A stretch of DNA of 64,000 nt from Saccharothrix carnea (GTDB taxonomy: Bacteria; Actinomycetota; Actinomycetes; Mycobacteriales; Pseudonocardiaceae). The notes below the pieces were generated by a model. That model was not told where the DNA came from. It searched no databases and was given only the letters and a program-made list of their open reading frames with translations. The position numbers and the translations under genes were made by a program. Each line of letters starts with the position of its first letter. The stretch's first letter is position 1. Below, in pieces: positions 1-7,672 of this stretch. Location of the stretch: NCBI RefSeq assembly GCF_003014735.1, contig NZ_PYAX01000017.1, positions 1-64,000 on the forward strand, written 5' to 3'.

Positions 1-2
1 GC

Positions 3-83
3 CGCGCCGACCTCTACACCGCCTTCCTCACCCTCGCCGCCACCCTCACCTGCCACAAACGACTCACCAAACACACCACGTAA
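3..83 (+). mobile_element. 3' end of a transposase gene (IS5-like), cut by window edge
   Basis: The reading frame is open from the window edge and encodes 26 residues ending LTKHTT before a TAA at 81-83. The tail has the form DLYTAFLTLAATLTCHKRL, which resembles the C-terminus of IS5-superfamily DDE transposases common in actinomycetes. The catalytic core lies outside the window, so intactness, family and the inverted repeats cannot be judged. It marks the left flank of the biosynthetic region and could be a cluster edge. Confidence 0.6.
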
Positions 84-268
84 GACACGCTCTAAACCAC
101 CCGAACCCCATGTGAAATCGGGCCTCTGCGGTGGGTTGCGGGTCCGATGTGGGCGGGTTTGTCGGCTGGTGGTGCGGTGTGGTGAATCGGTGAAAATATA
201 GATTTCGGTAAACCGACGTGGTGGTTGGGCGTGGTCTCGCGGCGTGGGGGTGGGCTGGGTACGGTTTG
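84..268. other. intergenic region upstream of the HadA-like gene
   Basis: About 185 bases between the transposase tail and the first dehydratase gene. It probably holds the right end of the IS element and the promoter of the plus-strand 269-1808 operon. A short A/T-rich patch near 190-205 stands out against the GC-rich background. No convincing -35/-10 pair or terminal inverted repeat could be fixed by eye. Confidence 0.4.
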
Positions 269-718
269 ATGATGATTGCTCCGGAATTCGTTGGGAAACG
301 GCTCGAGCCGGTGGTGCTGCGGGTGCCGAGGGAGCGGGTGGTGGCATTTGCGCGGGTGATCGGAGAGGTCGGCGCGGTGCACTGGGATGTCGAGGCGGCG
401 CGGGCGGCCGGGTATCCGGATGTCGTGTTGCCGCCGACGATGTTGTTCGGGTTGGAGCTTGAGGTTCGGGGCGAGGAATTGTTGGTCGAGATGGGGCTCG
501 ATCCGTTGCGCGTGCTGCACGCCGAGCAGTCGTTCACCTATCACCGCAGTGTGCACGCCGGTGAGGAGTTGCGGTTCGAGAGTGTGGTCGCCGATGTTTA
601 CCGGCGCATGGGTGGGCGGTTGGAGTTCGTCGTGCAGGAGACGGCCGTGTACCGGGGTGGTGAACACCTGGTGGATTTGCGACAGGTGCTCGTGATCGAG
701 GACGAGGAGACGGTGTGA
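269..718 (+). CDS. MaoC-like dehydratase N-domain protein (HadA/HadC type)
   Basis: A 149-residue hot-dog-fold protein of the FAS1-DH/MaoC N-terminal type, comparable in size and layout to mycobacterial HadA/HadC. In that family it is the non-catalytic, acyl-chain-holding partner of the 3-hydroxyacyl-ACP dehydratase heterodimer. The hydratase signature GDxNPxH is absent; the equivalent place reads IGEVGAVHWD, as expected for the accessory subunit. The ATG pair at 269 and 272 gives the family's usual start (MMIAPEFVGK); a longer frame from 218 adds a low-quality GC-rich leader. The stop overlaps the next gene by 4 bases (GTGA), so the pair is probably translated together. I infer it supplies the dehydration step for the acyl chain of the neighbouring lipopeptide pathway, though a general lipid role is possible. 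Confidence 0.8.
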   Translation: MMIAPEFVGKRLEPVVLRVPRERVVAFARVIGEVGAVHWDVEAARAAGYPDVVLPPTMLFGLELEVRGEELLVEMGLDPLRVLHAEQSFTYHRSVHAGEELRFESVVADVYRRMGGRLEFVVQETAVYRGGEHLVDLRQVLVIEDEETV

Positions 719-1110
719 GCGCGCCCGTGGTCGGTGACCGGTTGGCGGTGGTCGAGGTGGCGGCGATCAGTCGGGAGAAGCTTCGGGAGTTCGCAGTCGC
801 CTCGGGTGACGACAATCCCGTGCACCTGGACGACGAGGCGGCGCGGCGGGGTGGGCTGGACGGGGTGGTGACGCACGGGATGCTCGTGATGGCGCACCTG
901 GGGCGGCTGGTCACGTCGTGGCCGGCGGCCGGTGAGCTTCGGTCGTTCAAGGCGAGGTTCACGGCGCCGACGCCGGTCGGGTCGCGGGTGACGTGTGGCG
1001 GGAAGGTCGTGTCGGTGGAGGCGGGGACGGCGCGTCTGCAGGTGGCGGCGGTGCGGGAGGACGGTGTCACGGTGGCGCGCGGTGAGGCTGTGGTGGAGGT
1101 GCGGGTATGA
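715..1110 (+). CDS. MaoC-like (3R)-hydroxyacyl-ACP dehydratase (HadB type)
   Basis: A 131-residue single hot-dog protein with the catalytic hydratase motif SGDDNPVHLD at about residues 36-45, holding the Asp and His that catalyse dehydration in the MaoC/HadB family. It would convert 3-hydroxyacyl-ACP to trans-2-enoyl-ACP as a heterodimer with the preceding HadA-like protein. It starts with GTG inside the stop of that gene and ends inside the ATG of the reductase that follows. The three genes therefore form a tightly coupled hadA-hadB-fabG order. Within the window the complementary FAS-II steps are found as a FabF-like ketosynthase (35453) and an enoyl reductase (6845). Confidence 0.87.
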   Translation: MSAPVVGDRLAVVEVAAISREKLREFAVASGDDNPVHLDDEAARRGGLDGVVTHGMLVMAHLGRLVTSWPAAGELRSFKARFTAPTPVGSRVTCGGKVVSVEAGTARLQVAAVREDGVTVARGEAVVEVRV

Positions 1111-1808
1111 CGCGGTCGGTGTTGGTGGTCGGTGCCAACCGGGGTATCGGGGAGGCGGTGGCGCGGGAGTTCGTGCGGGCCGGTGACCGGGTGGCGGGGA
1201 CGCATCGGGGGTCGGGTGTGGCTGTGGACGGTGTGTTCGGGGTGAAGTTGGACCTGGTGGATGCCGGTCGGGTGGCTGACGCGGTCGCCGAGGTGACCGC
1301 GCACCAGGGTGCGCCGGAAGTGGTCGTGCTGAACGCGGGGCTGACGCGGGACGGGTTGCTCGCGCGGATGCCCGAGGAGCACTACCGGGAGATCATCGAG
1401 GTCACGCAGCTCGGCACGTTCCGGGTGGTGCAGCGGGTGCTGCCCGCGATGGCGAAGGCGCGGACGGGGTCGATCGTGTTGGTGTCGTCGGCGTCGGCGC
1501 GCGCGGGATCTCCCGGTCAGGCGAATTACGCGGCGGCCAAGGCGGCGTTGGAGGGGTTCGCACGGTCGGTGGCGCTGGAGTACGGGCGGCGCGGGGTGCG
1601 GATCAACGTCGTCGCGCCTGGGCCCGTGGACACCGACATGGTCGCCGTGCTGACGGACGAGCAGCGGCAGGCGTTGATCGACCAGGTGCCGCTGGGGCGG
1701 CTGGCCCGGCCGGAGGAGGTCGCCGAGGTGGTGCGCTGGGTCGCCGGGTCCACCTATGTGACCGGTGCGACGATCCCGGTCACCGGTGGCGGCGCGCTCG
1801 GTTGGTAG
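1107..1808 (+). CDS. fabG: SDR-family 3-oxoacyl-ACP reductase (FabG-like)
   Basis: A 233-residue classical short-chain dehydrogenase. It shows the glycine-rich cofactor motif GANRGIG near residue 8, the NAG motif (VVLNAGL), the catalytic Ser in VLVSSAS and the YxxxK motif in NYAAAKAALEG, followed by the usual PGPVDTDM segment. Length and order match FabG, which reduces 3-oxoacyl-ACP with NADPH. It overlaps the HadB-like gene by 4 bases and ends 3 bases short of the convergent response-regulator gene, with no obvious terminator between them. Placement beside HadA/HadB supports an acyl-chain role; the exact substrate length is not visible. It could also serve general fatty-acid metabolism. Confidence 0.85.
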   Translation: MTRSVLVVGANRGIGEAVAREFVRAGDRVAGTHRGSGVAVDGVFGVKLDLVDAGRVADAVAEVTAHQGAPEVVVLNAGLTRDGLLARMPEEHYREIIEVTQLGTFRVVQRVLPAMAKARTGSIVLVSSASARAGSPGQANYAAAKAALEGFARSVALEYGRRGVRINVVAPGPVDTDMVAVLTDEQRQALIDQVPLGRLARPEEVAEVVRWVAGSTYVTGATIPVTGGGALGW

Positions 1809-1811
1809 CCG

Positions 1812-2459
1812 TCACACCAGGTCGTTCTCCTGGGCGTAGATGGCGGCTTGGACGCGGGAGCGCAGTTCGAGCTTGGTCAGGATGCGGGAGACGTGGGTCT
1901 TGGCCGTGGCGCCGCTGATGAACAGCTCGTTGGCGATCTGGGCGTTGGACAGGCCGCGGCCCAGGCAGCGCAGCACGTCCAGTTCCCGCTCGGTCAGCTG
2001 GTCGAGGCGGCGGTCGGCGGCCGGCTGGGTCTTCACCGGCGCCTCGGCGTAGGCCTTGATCAGCTTGCGGGTGATCTCCGGGCCGAGCACGTTCTCGCCC
2101 GCCGCGACCAGCCGCACCGCCTCCACCAGGCGTGGCGCGTCCACCGACTTGAGCAGGAAGCCCGCGGCACCCGCGCGCAGCGCGGCGAACACGTACTCGT
2201 CCAGGTCGAACGTGGTCAGCACGAGCACCTGGGCCACGCTGTCACCGTGCAGCGCCTTGGTCGCGGCGATCCCGTCCAGGCCCGGCATGCGGATGTCCAT
2301 CAGCACCACGTCCGGCCGCAGCGCCCTGGCCTGGCGGATCGCGGCGGCGCCGTCACCGGCCTCGCCGACCACCTCGATGCCCTCGGCGTTGCCCAGGATC
2401 AGCACGAGTCCCGCCCGCACGGCCGCGTGGTCGTCGACCACCAGCACCCTGATGCTCAC
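1812..2459 (-). CDS. NarL/LuxR-family response regulator
   Basis: A 215-residue regulator with an N-terminal receiver (acidic DD pair in VLVVDDHAAV, phospho-acceptor Asp in VVLMDIRMPG, Lys in FLLKSVDAP) and a C-terminal LuxR-type helix-turn-helix (LTERELDVLRCLGRGLSNAQIA). The GTG at 2459 overlaps the stop of the upstream histidine kinase by 4 bases, so the two form a translationally coupled two-component pair. It lies next to the biosynthetic and export genes, which makes it a candidate regulator of them, but no target site was identified. Confidence 0.92.
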   Translation of the reverse strand: MSIRVLVVDDHAAVRAGLVLILGNAEGIEVVGEAGDGAAAIRQARALRPDVVLMDIRMPGLDGIAATKALHGDSVAQVLVLTTFDLDEYVFAALRAGAAGFLLKSVDAPRLVEAVRLVAAGENVLGPEITRKLIKAYAEAPVKTQPAADRRLDQLTERELDVLRCLGRGLSNAQIANELFISGATAKTHVSRILTKLELRSRVQAAIYAQENDLV

Positions 2460-3655
2460 CGCTCCACCTCGGGCAGCGGCAGGACCGCGCGGACCTTCCA
2501 CGAGCCGTCGGACGGCCCGGCGGTGAGCGAGCCGCCGACGGCCGCCGTGCGTTCACGCATGTTCAGCAGCCCCGTGCCCAGCCCTCCCCCGGTGCCGCCG
2601 TCGCGCAGCTCGTTGACGACCTCCAGCACCATCTCGGTGTCCGTGCGGCGCAGTTCGAGGACGACGCTCGTGCGCGGTGCGTGCTTCATGGCGTTGGTCA
2701 GCGCTTCCTGGGCGATGCGGTACGCGGTCAGGTCCACCGCGGCGGGCAACGCCTCCGTGTCGTCGTAGTCCACCCGCACGTCCAGCCGCATGCCGCCCGC
2801 CTGGGCCGACTCGATCAGCCGGGACAGCTGGGCCAGCCGGGCGGGCGCGGTCGGCTCGTCCGGGTCGGTGACGTCGGCGCGCAGGATGTTGATCATCGCA
2901 CGCATCTCCTCCAACGCGCTGACGCTGTTCTCGCGCACGGACTTGAGCACCACTCGCGTCATCGGGTCCTCGTCCTTCAACGACAGCGCGGCCTCGGCCT
3001 GGATGGCGATCGCGGACAGGTGCCCGGCGATCACGTCGTGCAGGTCACGGGCCATGTGCGCGCGTTCGGCGGCGACCGCGGCCGTCCGGTCCAGCTCGGC
3101 GATCTTGGCCAGCTGGCGGGCGTTCGCGCGCTCGACCTCGGCCATCCGCTGGTGCTGCCGCACGTTCGTCGCCCACCACACCGGGATCAGCAGGAACGGC
3201 AGCACGGCGAACGCGGCCAGCACCGTGGCCCGCCAGCCGGGCACCAGCAGCACGGTCGCGGTGATCGTGCTGATCGACGTCAGCACCGCGATCGGCACCA
3301 TGTCGCGGCTGAGCCGGCGCGGGCCGTAGAGGGTGGCCGCGTAGAGCAGGTCCGCGTACACCACGAGCGTGGGGGTGCCGACGCCGATGACGCAGTCCAC
3401 GAGCAGGAACGCCGTGCCGACCGCGAGGGCCGTGCCCGGCGCGATCCGGCGGAACGCCTCCACCACGCAGATGCCGCCGAACAACAGCACCCGCACCCAC
3501 AGCGGAATCGGGTCGTCGAGGTTGAACAACGGGTACAGGCCGGTGGCGAACAACACCGAGCCGACCAGCAACGAGCTGATCACGATGAGCGCGTCGTGCT
3601 GCCACTCCGGCAACTTCCGCAGCCCGGAGACGACCCGACTTATTCCGGCGTGCAC
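2456..3655 (-). CDS. membrane sensor histidine kinase (NarL-partner type, HisKA_3)
   Basis: About 399 residues: an N-terminal hydrophobic region with roughly five or six membrane segments (residues about 20-165), then a HisKA_3 dimerisation domain with the phospho-accepting His in ARDLHDVIAGHLS, and a HATPase_c domain with the N-box TAYRIAQEALTNAMKHA and GLGTGLLNMRERT. This is the short DesK/NarX-like class with no large extracellular sensor. The GTG at 3655 is the most likely start because it keeps the first helix and removes an unlikely upstream extension; the start is not certain. It overlaps the response regulator gene and is divergent from the small lipoprotein gene. Confidence 0.85.
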   Translation of the reverse strand: MHAGISRVVSGLRKLPEWQHDALIVISSLLVGSVLFATGLYPLFNLDDPIPLWVRVLLFGGICVVEAFRRIAPGTALAVGTAFLLVDCVIGVGTPTLVVYADLLYAATLYGPRRLSRDMVPIAVLTSISTITATVLLVPGWRATVLAAFAVLPFLLIPVWWATNVRQHQRMAEVERANARQLAKIAELDRTAAVAAERAHMARDLHDVIAGHLSAIAIQAEAALSLKDEDPMTRVVLKSVRENSVSALEEMRAMINILRADVTDPDEPTAPARLAQLSRLIESAQAGGMRLDVRVDYDDTEALPAAVDLTAYRIAQEALTNAMKHAPRTSVVLELRRTDTEMVLEVVNELRDGGTGGGLGTGLLNMRERTAAVGGSLTAGPSDGSWKVRAVLPLPEVER

Positions 3656-3812
3656 CGCGCGATCACAGCACACGCCCACCCGGCTCGCATCGGCCGAAGT
3701 GATGACGCCTGATCGCTCCGACCGCCGATGCCGCGCACCCGCCGCGCTCGCGATGATGGTGTCACGGCAGGCGCACCGCCCGCCGACCACACCGGGAGGA
3801 GCGGATGTCACC

Positions 3813-4136
3813 GTGAAAAGCGTGGCGGTAGCACTGGCGGTGGTGTCGGCTTTCGCGCTGAGCGGGTGCGAACCGTCCGCGAACCAATCGTCGCCGGACA
3901 ACACCGACGACGGTCGCACGACTTTGCTGTGCCACGTGGCGAACGGATGGGTGTCCGCCAGTCCGGACGGCAAGAGCGAAGCCGCGAAGACATTGGGTTC
4001 GGTAATCGACGACATCGCCGGGAACATGGACGAATCGTCGCGGGCTGCCAAGGTGTTGGCCGCGGCACGCCAGTTGTTGTCGGACAACTCCGACGACATC
4101 GCCCAGGGCGCCGCGAAAATCAAGGAACTGTGCTGA
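3813..4136 (+). CDS. small secreted lipoprotein, unknown function
   Basis: A 107-residue protein with a short signal peptide (residues 1-17) and lipobox LSGC, so the mature form is probably lipid-anchored outside the membrane. The rest is hydrophilic and rich in Asp, Ser and Ala; two further Cys (in LLCHVANGW and at the C-terminal KELC) could form a disulfide. The GTG at 3813 is chosen because it sits directly before the signal peptide; a GGGAGGA ribosome site lies about 12 bases upstream. It is divergent from the sensor kinase and 30 bases upstream of another small membrane gene. I do not recognise a named family. It may be an accessory to the two-component system or exporter. Confidence 0.65.
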   Translation: MKSVAVALAVVSAFALSGCEPSANQSSPDNTDDGRTTLLCHVANGWVSASPDGKSEAAKTLGSVIDDIAGNMDESSRAAKVLAAARQLLSDNSDDIAQGAAKIKELC

Positions 4137-4166
4137 GGGTGTGCCCGCGCCCGACTAGGAGGACAA

Positions 4167-4376
4167 GTGGCTGACGGCAAGGCGAACGACGGTCGGTGGG
4201 CCCCGTGGTGGGTGTACGTCGTCCTGATCGTCGGGTGCAACCTGATCAAGCAGTACTTCATCGGCGGCAAGGTGTCCGACGTGGCCAACGTCGCGATCAC
4301 GGTGGCGATGGTCGGCGCGCTGATCTTCGCCATCACGGCGGTGTACCGGTCGATGGTCGCCACCCGGCGGCGGTGA
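4167..4376 (+). CDS. small two-helix membrane protein, unknown function
   Basis: A 69-residue protein with two predicted transmembrane helices (about residues 13-28 and 39-59) and a basic C-terminus (TRRR), which suggests a cytoplasmic tail. The GTG start at 4167 is preceded by a strong AGGAGG ribosome site at the correct distance. It is the last plus-strand gene before the convergent biosynthetic operon and is followed directly by a double hairpin terminator. No family is recognised. Confidence 0.6.
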   Translation: MADGKANDGRWAPWWVYVVLIVGCNLIKQYFIGGKVSDVANVAITVAMVGALIFAITAVYRSMVATRRR

Positions 4377-4390
4377 CGTCGACCGGGACA

Positions 4391-4448
4391 GCGGCGGCCT
4401 CCCCTGGCCGCCGCCCGGTAGGTGGGACGGGCGCCCGTCCCACCTACC
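4391..4448. terminator. double hairpin, probable bidirectional terminator
   Basis: Two adjacent inverted repeats lie between convergent genes. The first has 9-bp arms GCGGCGGCC / GGCCGCCGC with a 6-base loop (4391-4414). The second is a perfect 32-bp palindrome with no loop (4417-4448), half-site GGTAGGTGGGACGGGC. They sit 14 bases after the plus-strand small membrane gene and 13 bases after the minus-strand exporter gene, as expected for a shared terminator. There is no U-tract, which is common for actinomycete terminators. Confidence 0.75.
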
Positions 4449-4461
4449 CCGGTAACCCAGG

Positions 4462-5262
4462 TCACCGGGCCGCGACCCGGCGGTAGGCCCTCATGCTCAA
4501 CGGCACGAACACCGCCACGATCACCAGCGACGCCAGCCACGCGTAGGCCAGCGCGTGGTCGTCCGGCCAGGAGCCGGACGCGACGTCCAGCCCCGGCACG
4601 GTGTTGCCGAACAGCTCCCGCACCGCGTTGATCACCGCCGTCAGCGGGTTCCACTCGGCGATCACCCGCAGCGGACCCGGCATCGACTCCTCCGGCACGA
4701 AACCGGACGACACGAACGTCAGCGGGGTCAGCCAGATCAGCCCGGCGCTCTGCGCGGCCTCCGGGCTCGGCGAGATCAGCCCGATGAGCGCCCCGATCCA
4801 CGACATGGCGAACGCGAACACCAGCAGCACCAGGAACGCCAGCACCGCGTCCAGGAAGCTGCCCCGCACCCGCCAGCCGATGAGCAGGCCGCACAGGCAC
4901 GTCACGAGCATCGCCACCACGCTCACCGCCAGGTCGGACAGCGTGCGGCCGACCATCACCGACACACCGGACATGGGCAGCGACCGCAGCCGGTCGATGA
5001 AACCCTTGCGCAGGTCGGTCGACAGGCCGATGACGGTGAACGCGGAGTTGAACGCCAGCGTCTGCACCAGGATCCCGGCGAGCAGGTACTCCCGGTAGGC
5101 GGCGCCGCCGAGCAGGCCGCCGAACACGAACCCGAACAGCAGCACGAACATCACCGGCTGCACCACCGCGGCGAACGCCCAGTCGACGCTGCGCCGCACG
5201 TGCAGCAGGTTGCGCCAGGCGATCATCCAGCCGTCGACGGCGACCTTGACCACCGCGGTCAC
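4462..5262 (-). CDS. ABC-2 type exporter permease (DrrB-like)
   Basis: A 266-residue integral membrane protein with about six hydrophobic segments and the conserved ABC-2 region (NPLTAVINAVRELF) typical of DrrB/daunorubicin-type permeases. It would form the membrane half of the exporter whose ATPase is encoded immediately upstream; the two genes overlap by 4 bases. As the last gene of the biosynthetic operon it most likely exports the peptide product and gives self-resistance. The substrate is inferred from position only. Transcription probably ends at the double hairpin just beyond. Confidence 0.9.
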   Translation of the reverse strand: MTAVVKVAVDGWMIAWRNLLHVRRSVDWAFAAVVQPVMFVLLFGFVFGGLLGGAAYREYLLAGILVQTLAFNSAFTVIGLSTDLRKGFIDRLRSLPMSGVSVMVGRTLSDLAVSVVAMLVTCLCGLLIGWRVRGSFLDAVLAFLVLLVFAFAMSWIGALIGLISPSPEAAQSAGLIWLTPLTFVSSGFVPEESMPGPLRVIAEWNPLTAVINAVRELFGNTVPGLDVASGSWPDDHALAYAWLASLVIVAVFVPLSMRAYRRVAAR

Positions 5263-6212
5263 GAGTCCTCCCCCTCGTCGGCGCGGTCGGTGAGCATCAG
5301 GAACACGTCGTCCAGCTTGGGCCGGTGCAGCGACACGTCCAGCACGCGCACGTCCCGCGCGTCCAACCGGTTCAACGCCTCCACCAGCGTCTTCGGGCCG
5401 ACGTGGACGAGCACGTGCGCCCGCCGCAGGTGGTCGTCCACCACGGGCTCGGCCGCGCCGACCTCGGTGAGCACGCGCACCAGCTCGGGCAGGTCGGCGC
5501 GGTCGGCGACCACGATCTCCAGCCGTTCGCTGCCGACGCGGGCCTTCAGCTCGTCGGACGTGCCCCGCTCCACCACCCGGCCCCGGTCGATCACCACGAT
5601 CGAGTCGGCCAGGACGTCGGCCTCCTCCAGGTACTGGGTGGTCAGCAGCACGGACGCGCCGTCGTCCACCAGCCGCCGCACCATCTCCCAGGTGTCCAGC
5701 CGGGACCGCGGGTCCAGGCCCGTGGTGGGCTCGTCCAGCACGACGACCGGTGGCCGGGCGACGAGCGCACCGGCCAGGTCCAGCCGCCGCCGCATGCCGC
5801 CCGAATAGGTGCGCAGCAGCCGGGACGCGGCCTGCTCCAGCCGGAACAGCGCCAGCAGCTCCCGGGCGCGATCGCGGGCCGCGGCGGCCTTGAAGCCGTA
5901 CAGTCTGCCGACCAGGTACAGGTTCTCGTACCCGGTCAGGCTCTCGTCCACGGCCGCGTACTGCCCGGACAGGCCGATGGACCGCCGCACGTCGGCGGAC
6001 TGCGTGACGACGTCGTACCCGGCCACGCGGACGTCGCCCGCGTCGGGCCGCAGCAACGTGGTCAGCACCCGCACCATCGTGGTCTTGCCCGCGCCGTTGG
6101 GGCCCAGCAGCCCCAGCACCGTCCCGGTGGGCACGGTCAGGTCCACGCCGTCGAGCGCGCGGTGCGCCTGGTACGACTTGACGACGCCTCGCGCCTCGAC
6201 GGCTGCGGTCAC
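5259..6212 (-). CDS. ABC exporter ATPase (DrrA-like)
   Basis: A 317-residue ATPase with Walker A GPNGAGKTT near residue 40, Q-loop in GLSGQYAAVDE, signature TYSGGMRRRLD, Walker B VVVLDEPTTGLDP and the extended C-terminal region (about residues 230-317) seen in DrrA-type drug exporters. GTG at 6212 is the start, overlapping the stop of the upstream membrane gene; the longer open frame upstream is noise. It couples to the permease at 4462 by a 4-base overlap. Location at the end of the NRPS operon argues for export of the final product. Confidence 0.92.
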   Translation of the reverse strand: MTAAVEARGVVKSYQAHRALDGVDLTVPTGTVLGLLGPNGAGKTTMVRVLTTLLRPDAGDVRVAGYDVVTQSADVRRSIGLSGQYAAVDESLTGYENLYLVGRLYGFKAAAARDRARELLALFRLEQAASRLLRTYSGGMRRRLDLAGALVARPPVVVLDEPTTGLDPRSRLDTWEMVRRLVDDGASVLLTTQYLEEADVLADSIVVIDRGRVVERGTSDELKARVGSERLEIVVADRADLPELVRVLTEVGAAEPVVDDHLRRAHVLVHVGPKTLVEALNRLDARDVRVLDVSLHRPKLDDVFLMLTDRADEGEDS

Positions 6213-6823
6213 CGCTCCTCCTCCGTGTGGTCGTCCGCCCCGACCGGTGCCCGGGGCGGGAACAACGTCAAGCGCAGCGGCAGGCCGACGAACCAGATCG
6301 CGGTCACCGCGGCGAGCTGGATCTCGAAGTTCCACAGCTCGACCGTGCTCGGCCCGCCGATCAGGAACATCACCAGCGTCAACACCGACGAGATGGCCAG
6401 CGCCGCGAGGCAGCGCAACCACATCACCCACTCGTGCCGCTGCCGCGCCCGGCCGTACCGGGGCGGGCGGGGCGGCTTCGGGCCGCCGGCGAAGCGGTGC
6501 GCGAACCAGGCGTCCGCCCGCTCCACCAGGTACGGACCGAATGCCACGCTGATGCCCAGGTAGGCCGCGGCCAGGCTGTGCGTCATGCCGGGCGTGCCGC
6601 CCGTGCGCAGGTCGACGGCGCACGCCACCACCAGCACCAGGTCGACCACCGGCACGCCCACCAGCAGCGCCCCGCCCAGGCGTGGCCTGCGCAGCGCGTA
6701 CCGGGCCAGCAGTCCCGAGGCCAGCACGACCCAGAACGCGATCTCGCACGCCACGATCAGGTACAGCACGAACGGGTCCTGCGCCGCCGCCTGCGCCTCT
6801 CGGGTCTGCACCAAGGAACCCAT
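6209..6823 (-). CDS. multi-span membrane protein, unknown function
   Basis: A 204-residue protein with about five hydrophobic segments (around residues 18-41, 50-68, 80-98, 136-156 and 163-184) and a charged loop between residues 100 and 130 containing PKPPRPPRYG. No catalytic motif was recognised. It overlaps the exporter ATPase gene by 4 bases and lies 21 bases after the enoyl reductase, so it belongs to the same transcript. It may assist export, immunity or lipid handling, but this is inference from position only. Confidence 0.7.
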   Translation of the reverse strand: MGSLVQTREAQAAAQDPFVLYLIVACEIAFWVVLASGLLARYALRRPRLGGALLVGVPVVDLVLVVACAVDLRTGGTPGMTHSLAAAYLGISVAFGPYLVERADAWFAHRFAGGPKPPRPPRYGRARQRHEWVMWLRCLAALAISSVLTLVMFLIGGPSTVELWNFEIQLAAVTAIWFVGLPLRLTLFPPRAPVGADDHTEEER

Positions 6824-6844
6824 CCCCTTCGCGGTGGGCCACGG

Positions 6845-7669
6845 TCACGACCCCGCCGATGGTGGCGTCGCCGTGACGGGGACACCGGGCCGGTCGCCGA
6901 TCACGTGCGCGCCGCCGTCGACGTGGACGATCTCGCCGGTCGTCGCGGGGAACCAGTCCGACAGCAGGGCGACGCACGCGCGGGCCACCGGGGTGAACTC
7001 CTGGTCGTCCCAGCCCAGCGGCGACTTGGCGTGCCACCGCTGCCCTTCCCGGCGGGCGGCCTCGTCACCGCCCGGCCCGATGGCGATGGCCGCGGTGGTG
7101 CGCAGCGGACCGGCCGCGACGAGGTTGACCCGGATGCCGTCGCGGCCCAGGTAGGAGGCCAGGTACCGGGCGCAGGACTCCAGCGCCGACTTGGCCACGC
7201 CCATCCAGTCGTACTCGGCGTAGGCCTGCGAGGCGTCGAAGTCCAGTCCCACCACGGAACCGCCCGGCGCCAGCATCGGCCGCACCGCCCGCACCAGCGC
7301 CTGCAACGAGTAGGCGGAGACGTGGAACGCGGGCGCCACGTCGTCCCAGCGGGCGGTGAGGAAGTTCCCGCCGAGCGCTTCGGGCGGTGCGTAGGCGACG
7401 GAGTGCAGCACGCCGTCGAGCCGGTCCGCGTGCGCGCCGATCCGCTCCGGCAGGGCCGCGAGGTGGTCGGCGTCGGTGACGTCCAGCTCGACCACCGGCG
7501 CGGGCGAGGGCAGGCGTTGCGCGAGCCGTTCCACCAGGCGCACGCGGCCGTAGGCGGTGAGGACGACGTTCGCGCCTTCCTCCTGCGCCAGCCGGGCCAC
7601 GTGGTAGGCGATGGAGTTCGGCGTGAGCACGCCGGTGACCAGCAGGGTCTTGCCCTTGAGCAGGTCCAC
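6845..7669 (-). CDS. enoyl-ACP reductase, FabI/InhA type
   Basis: A 274-residue SDR-superfamily enoyl reductase. The N-terminus (TGVLTPNSIAYHVARLAQEEGA) matches the FabI/InhA form of the NAD-binding motif rather than ordinary SDRs. The active site shows the Tyr and Lys of the YxxxxxxK motif in YDWMGVAKSALES, closely resembling InhA. It would reduce trans-2-enoyl-ACP to saturated acyl-ACP. The gene sits in the NRPS operon, 3 bases after the dioxygenase gene, so it is likely dedicated to making or trimming the lipid chain. Combined with HadA/HadB/FabG at 269-1808 and the ketosynthase at 35453, a near-complete FAS-II elongation set is present, but no dedicated ACP was found. Confidence 0.88.
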   Translation of the reverse strand: MDLLKGKTLLVTGVLTPNSIAYHVARLAQEEGANVVLTAYGRVRLVERLAQRLPSPAPVVELDVTDADHLAALPERIGAHADRLDGVLHSVAYAPPEALGGNFLTARWDDVAPAFHVSAYSLQALVRAVRPMLAPGGSVVGLDFDASQAYAEYDWMGVAKSALESCARYLASYLGRDGIRVNLVAAGPLRTTAAIAIGPGGDEAARREGQRWHAKSPLGWDDQEFTPVARACVALLSDWFPATTGEIVHVDGGAHVIGDRPGVPVTATPPSAGS

Positions 7670-7672
7670 GGC

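Noticed and set aside
2456-4900. A longer 814-codon version of the sensor kinase
   Set aside because: The extra N-terminus runs antisense through the lipoprotein and membrane genes and the terminator, and has no kinase-like sequence.
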